From contig NZ_BMQA01000011.1 of the NCBI RefSeq assembly GCF_014647875.1, forward strand, positions 178,207 to 242,206: DNA of 64,000 nucleotides, written 5' to 3'. The notes under the pieces are model-generated. The model made no database searches. It was not told where the DNA came from and saw only the letters and a list, made by a program, of their open reading frames with translations. Of the stretch, positions 61,389 to 64,000 are shown one piece after another (position 1 is the first letter of the stretch; each line of letters opens with the position of its first letter). The position numbers and the translations under genes are program-made. This DNA is from Streptomyces brasiliensis. GTDB taxonomy: Bacteria; Actinomycetota; Actinomycetes; Streptomycetales; Streptomycetaceae.

Positions 61389-61581
61389 CTGACGAGAACG
61401 CCCGACTCATACGGCGAGGCGCCGACGCCGGCCGCCGGAGCGGTCGTGCTCGAGCGGTCGTGCTCGGAGGCAGGGCGATGGCGTCAGACATACGAGGAGG
61501 CCGAGCCACCGCAAGGCGCGGAGAGCTCGGCCTGACACGTCTACACCGAGCTCTGGGCGGTCGGCTCGCCTGCACCTAGTC

Positions 61582-62577
61582 CTACGCAGGCGGTGCGAAA
61601 CCGGTGCTCGGGCGCTCGGCCGGACTGCTGTCGGGCACGGGCGGAGCGGGCCGCACACGTGGCGCGGGCTGCGCGGCCGGCGGGCCCTGATACGGGGCTG
61701 CTGCGCGAGGCTGCGCGACCGGAGGCGTGTAGGGACCGGCCGGACCAGTGGCAGCGGAAGTGCCGGAAGGCACCCCACCCGCACCGACGCCACCGCCGGT
61801 CACAGACGCCCCTCCCGTCGCGGGGCCGCCGTCTCCGAAAGCCCGCCTGGCGTCACGTGCCTGCCGCTCCTGCACCACCGCGGCCAGGTACGCGGCCGGC
61901 GGAATGGCCCGCGGCAACGGGGCACCCGTGTGCGCCGACAGATCCTCCGCGAGTCGCTGCGCCATGGCCCAGGAGACCTGGGGATCGAGCTGCTGCAGCC
62001 GCGTCAGGTACTGACGGACGGCGAGCCACAGACCGTCGGGAACCGCCGAAAGATCGAGCTCGGAGAAACGTCCGGCCAGCCAGGGCGGCGGCGGAGGAAC
62101 GAATCGGGCCTGACCGGCGGGAATCCGCTCCCGTACGACCAAGGTGCCGGCAAAGACGTCTCCGACCCGCCGCCCGCGCGCGGACACGAGCGAGGCGATG
62201 CACGCGACGACCCCGAACGTCAGCAGGATCTCGACGACACCGATCGCACCTCGCACCAGTGCGTGCCGGAATCGGATCGGACCGCCGTCGTCCCGCACGA
62301 CACGCAGCCCGAACGTCAGCTTCCCCAGCGAACGCCCATGGCTGAGTGTCTCCACCGCGATCGGCGCGCCCACCAGAACCAGTACGAACGCGGCGATCGA
62401 GAGAGCAGTCTGCGCCGCTTCGTCGAGAGACGCCGTCGCAGCCACGATCGCCGTGATCACGACGACATAGGCGATCACGGCCACGATCAGGTCGAGCAAC
62501 ACCGCCAGCGCCCTGCTGGGCAGCCTCGCAGGGCGCAACTCGAGCGCCACCGCCTCCCCCGTCACCAGCTCACTCAC
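61582..62577 (-). CDS. RDD family membrane protein
   Basis: A 331-residue protein. The RDD domain (about residues 15-160) has LPSRALAVLLDLIVAVIAYV with the Arg-Asp pair, a middle helix (LSIAAFVLVLVGAPIAV) and SHGRSLGKLTFGLRVVRDDG, then RRVGDVFAGTLVV. The C-terminal 90 residues are Ala/Pro/Gly-rich and disordered. GTG 62577 follows AAGGA eight bases upstream. It is divergent from the spoIIM gene, the common actinobacterial pairing. Function unknown; transport or sporulation support are both possible. Confidence 0.9.
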   Translation of the reverse strand: MSELVTGEAVALELRPARLPSRALAVLLDLIVAVIAYVVVITAIVAATASLDEAAQTALSIAAFVLVLVGAPIAVETLSHGRSLGKLTFGLRVVRDDGGPIRFRHALVRGAIGVVEILLTFGVVACIASLVSARGRRVGDVFAGTLVVRERIPAGQARFVPPPPPWLAGRFSELDLSAVPDGLWLAVRQYLTRLQQLDPQVSWAMAQRLAEDLSAHTGAPLPRAIPPAAYLAAVVQERQARDARRAFGDGGPATGGASVTGGGVGAGGVPSGTSAATGPAGPYTPPVAQPRAAAPYQGPPAAQPAPRVRPAPPVPDSSPAERPSTGFAPPA

Positions 62578-62708
62578 ACCCGTCGTCCTTCCCCTGGTCT
62601 GCCCCGAGAACCGCAAGTCTGCCAAGCTGAGGGCGCATCGCGCCCCAGTACGACAAGCTGACCGTCTCGACGAGCAGTCGACGACCGGCCGAGGAGCAGA
62701 CACACCCG

Positions 62709-63716
62709 ATGGACCTCGACGTCTTCGTCTCCGCCCACCGAGCCGAGTGGGACCGCCTGGACGCCCTGATCCGGCGCCGGCGACGCCTCACCGGAGCGGA
62801 AGCCGACGAACTCGTCGCCCTCTATCAGCGCGCAGCTACTCACCTCTCCCTCATCCAGTCCAGCACCCCCGACCCGCAACTGACCGGTCGGCTCAGCCAA
62901 CTCGTGGCACGCGCGCGGAGCGTCGTGACCGGCACGCGTCGTGCCTCCTGGCGTGACGTGACGCGCTTCCTGGGACAGGGATTCCCCGCCGCCGTCTACC
63001 GATCGCGCCACTGGTGGGTACCCACCGCTCTGATCTCGACAGCCGTCGCGGTCCTCCTGGGGTGGTGGATCGGGGCGCACCCCGAGGTGCAGTCGTCGAT
63101 CGCGGCCCCCAGCCAGCTGCGGGAACTGACCCGCCCGGGTGGCGAGTACGAGACGTACTACTCGAGTCATCCCGCCGCCTCCTTCGCAGCCCAGGTGTGG
63201 ACCAACAACGCTGAGGCAGCGGCGATGTGTCTCGTCCTGGGAGTCTTCCTGGGACTCCCGGTCCTTTGGATCCTTCTCCAGAACATGCTCAACCTCGGCA
63301 TCGGCTTCGGCCTGATGTCGTCGGCAGGCCGACTCGACACCTTCCTCGGCCTGGTCCTCCCGCACGGCCTGCTCGAACTGACGGCGGTCTTCGTCGCAGC
63401 CGGCACGGGACTGCGCCTCGGCTGGACCCTCATCGACCCCGGCCCGCGTACGCGCCGCACCGCCCTCGCGGAGGAGGGCAGGGCTGCGGTGGGCATGGCG
63501 ATCGGCCTAGCCCTGGTCCTGTTCGTCTCCGGTGCCATCGAAGGCTTTGTCACCCCGTCGGGCTTGCCCACCTGGGCCCGCATAGGCATCGGAATCGTCG
63601 CTGAGCTGGGATTTCTTGCCTACGTCTTCGTTCTCGGCGGCCGCGTGGCACGTGCGGGCGAGACGGGTGACGTTGAGGCATCCGAGCGGAGTTCGGTCCT
63701 GCCGACGGCCGCCTGA
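62709..63716 (+). CDS. Stage II sporulation protein M family membrane protein
   Basis: A 335-residue protein of the SpoIIM family. An N-terminal cytoplasmic helical region (MDLDVFVSAHRAEWDRLDAL, then LVALYQRAATHLSLIQSS) precedes five or six membrane helices. The family core is TNNAEAAAMCLVLGVFLGLP (about residue 163) and LPHGLLELTAVFVAAGTGLRLGW-type sequence (about 217). In Bacillus, SpoIIM joins the peptidoglycan-degrading DMP complex; the Streptomyces role is not established. It is divergent from the RDD gene. Confidence 0.9.
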   Translation: MDLDVFVSAHRAEWDRLDALIRRRRRLTGAEADELVALYQRAATHLSLIQSSTPDPQLTGRLSQLVARARSVVTGTRRASWRDVTRFLGQGFPAAVYRSRHWWVPTALISTAVAVLLGWWIGAHPEVQSSIAAPSQLRELTRPGGEYETYYSSHPAASFAAQVWTNNAEAAAMCLVLGVFLGLPVLWILLQNMLNLGIGFGLMSSAGRLDTFLGLVLPHGLLELTAVFVAAGTGLRLGWTLIDPGPRTRRTALAEEGRAAVGMAIGLALVLFVSGAIEGFVTPSGLPTWARIGIGIVAELGFLAYVFVLGGRVARAGETGDVEASERSSVLPTAA

Positions 63717-63764
63717 TGTGCAGGCACCCCTCTTGAGCTGCTAGTCTCCTGTCCGCCCCACAAG

Positions 63765-64000
63765 AGCCGTTGACACGGAGCGCGTGGGGAGGTAGATTCA
63801 AACAGTTGCCTAGAACTGGACAGTTCTGAGGGCGACCCGCTAGAATCTATCCGCTCCTCGTGAAGTGACATATTTCCGAGAAGCACACTCCCTGATTACT
63901 CAGAAATGAGTGGCCGGTCAGTCCGGTCAAGAACTTCTGGTAAAGTCGGGATCGCCGGAAAGGGAAACGCGAGAGCGGGAACCTGGAAAGCACCGAGGAA
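63765..64000 (+). promoter_or_regulatory. Promoter and leader region of a ribosomal RNA operon
   Basis: TTGACA (63770-63775), a 17-base gap and TAGATT (63793-63798) form a near-consensus promoter. TGGACA (63817-63822) and TAGAAT (63841-63846), 18 bases apart, form a second, with a perfect AGAACTG-GA-CAGTTCT inverted repeat (63812-63827) over its -35. A third -10-like TAAAGT is at 63941-63946. The final purine-rich stretch (GCCGGAAAGGGAAACGCGAG and onward) has the look of a Streptomyces rRNA leader. Multiple stacked promoters are typical of rrn operons. The 16S gene itself is outside the window. Confidence 0.75.

Overview
This is a window of high-GC actinobacterial chromosome, almost certainly Streptomyces. 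Three things point there: the strongly GC-biased third codon positions, the gene content (WhiB, a SigB/F-type sigma factor with partner-switching regulators, coenzyme F420 genes, many LytR-CpsA-Psr proteins) and a gene order that, from memory, follows the S. coelicolor SCO3072-to-SCO3020 block. The right half also matches the Mycobacterium tuberculosis order sahH - manA - SIS protein - manB - whiB2 - fbiA - fbiB - manC - LCP, so it is an old actinobacterial core segment. I see no insertion sequence, prophage, CRISPR array or tRNA.

Layout. 1-3.4 kb: end of a histidine-utilisation cluster (M20 amidohydrolase, hutF, hutI). 3.5-7.4 kb: a membrane lectin protein, a SigI-type sigma factor and its anti-anti-sigma and kinase-like regulators. 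7.5-11.5 kb: a group of secreted, sortase-type surface-protein genes in which three of four reading frames are broken (one in-frame stop, four frameshifts). 11.6-16.2 kb: POT peptide transporter, OmpR-type two-component system, GtrA protein. 16.4-19.3 kb: purK-purE-dipeptidase operon, then a YoeB toxin remnant. 19.5-25 kb: two tandem VOC proteins, a CGNR protein, UDP-glucose dehydrogenase, acyl-CoA dehydrogenase, a mycothiol-type isomerase-fold protein and a Cys-rich copper-storage protein. 25-35 kb: five LCP cell-wall ligase genes interleaved with a thioesterase and a GT2 glycosyltransferase. 35-43 kb: a TIGR03089-like protein, a secreted peptidoglycan amidase, manC, a DNA glycosylase, fbiB-fbiA and cysteine dioxygenase. 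43.2-43.3 kb: a previously unlisted 31-codon reading frame ending in a run of cysteines, upstream of cysteine dioxygenase. 43.7-58 kb: whiB, a 1231-residue membrane glycosyltransferase, a DUF5719-like protein, a metallopeptidase-like protein, a DUF3499-like protein, lactate permease, manB, Trm112, a SIS-fold protein, manA and a cation diffusion facilitator. 58-63.7 kb: a frameshifted S26 signal peptidase, sahH, a protein of unknown function, an RDD protein and SpoIIM. The last 230 bases look like the promoter and leader of a ribosomal RNA operon whose 16S gene lies to the right of the window.

How the genes fit together. manA, manB and manC supply the whole route from fructose-6-phosphate to GDP-mannose. 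The LCP proteins, glycosyltransferases, ugd and the secreted amidase build or remodel the cell wall, and WhiB and SpoIIM-like functions relate to aerial growth and sporulation. The clearest unlisted regulatory element is the cysteine leader of the cysteine dioxygenase gene. The clearest anomaly is the cluster of reading-frame breaks between 7.7 and 10.4 kb, with a single further break at 58.67 kb. Whether these are real decay or base-calling errors cannot be settled from the sequence alone.
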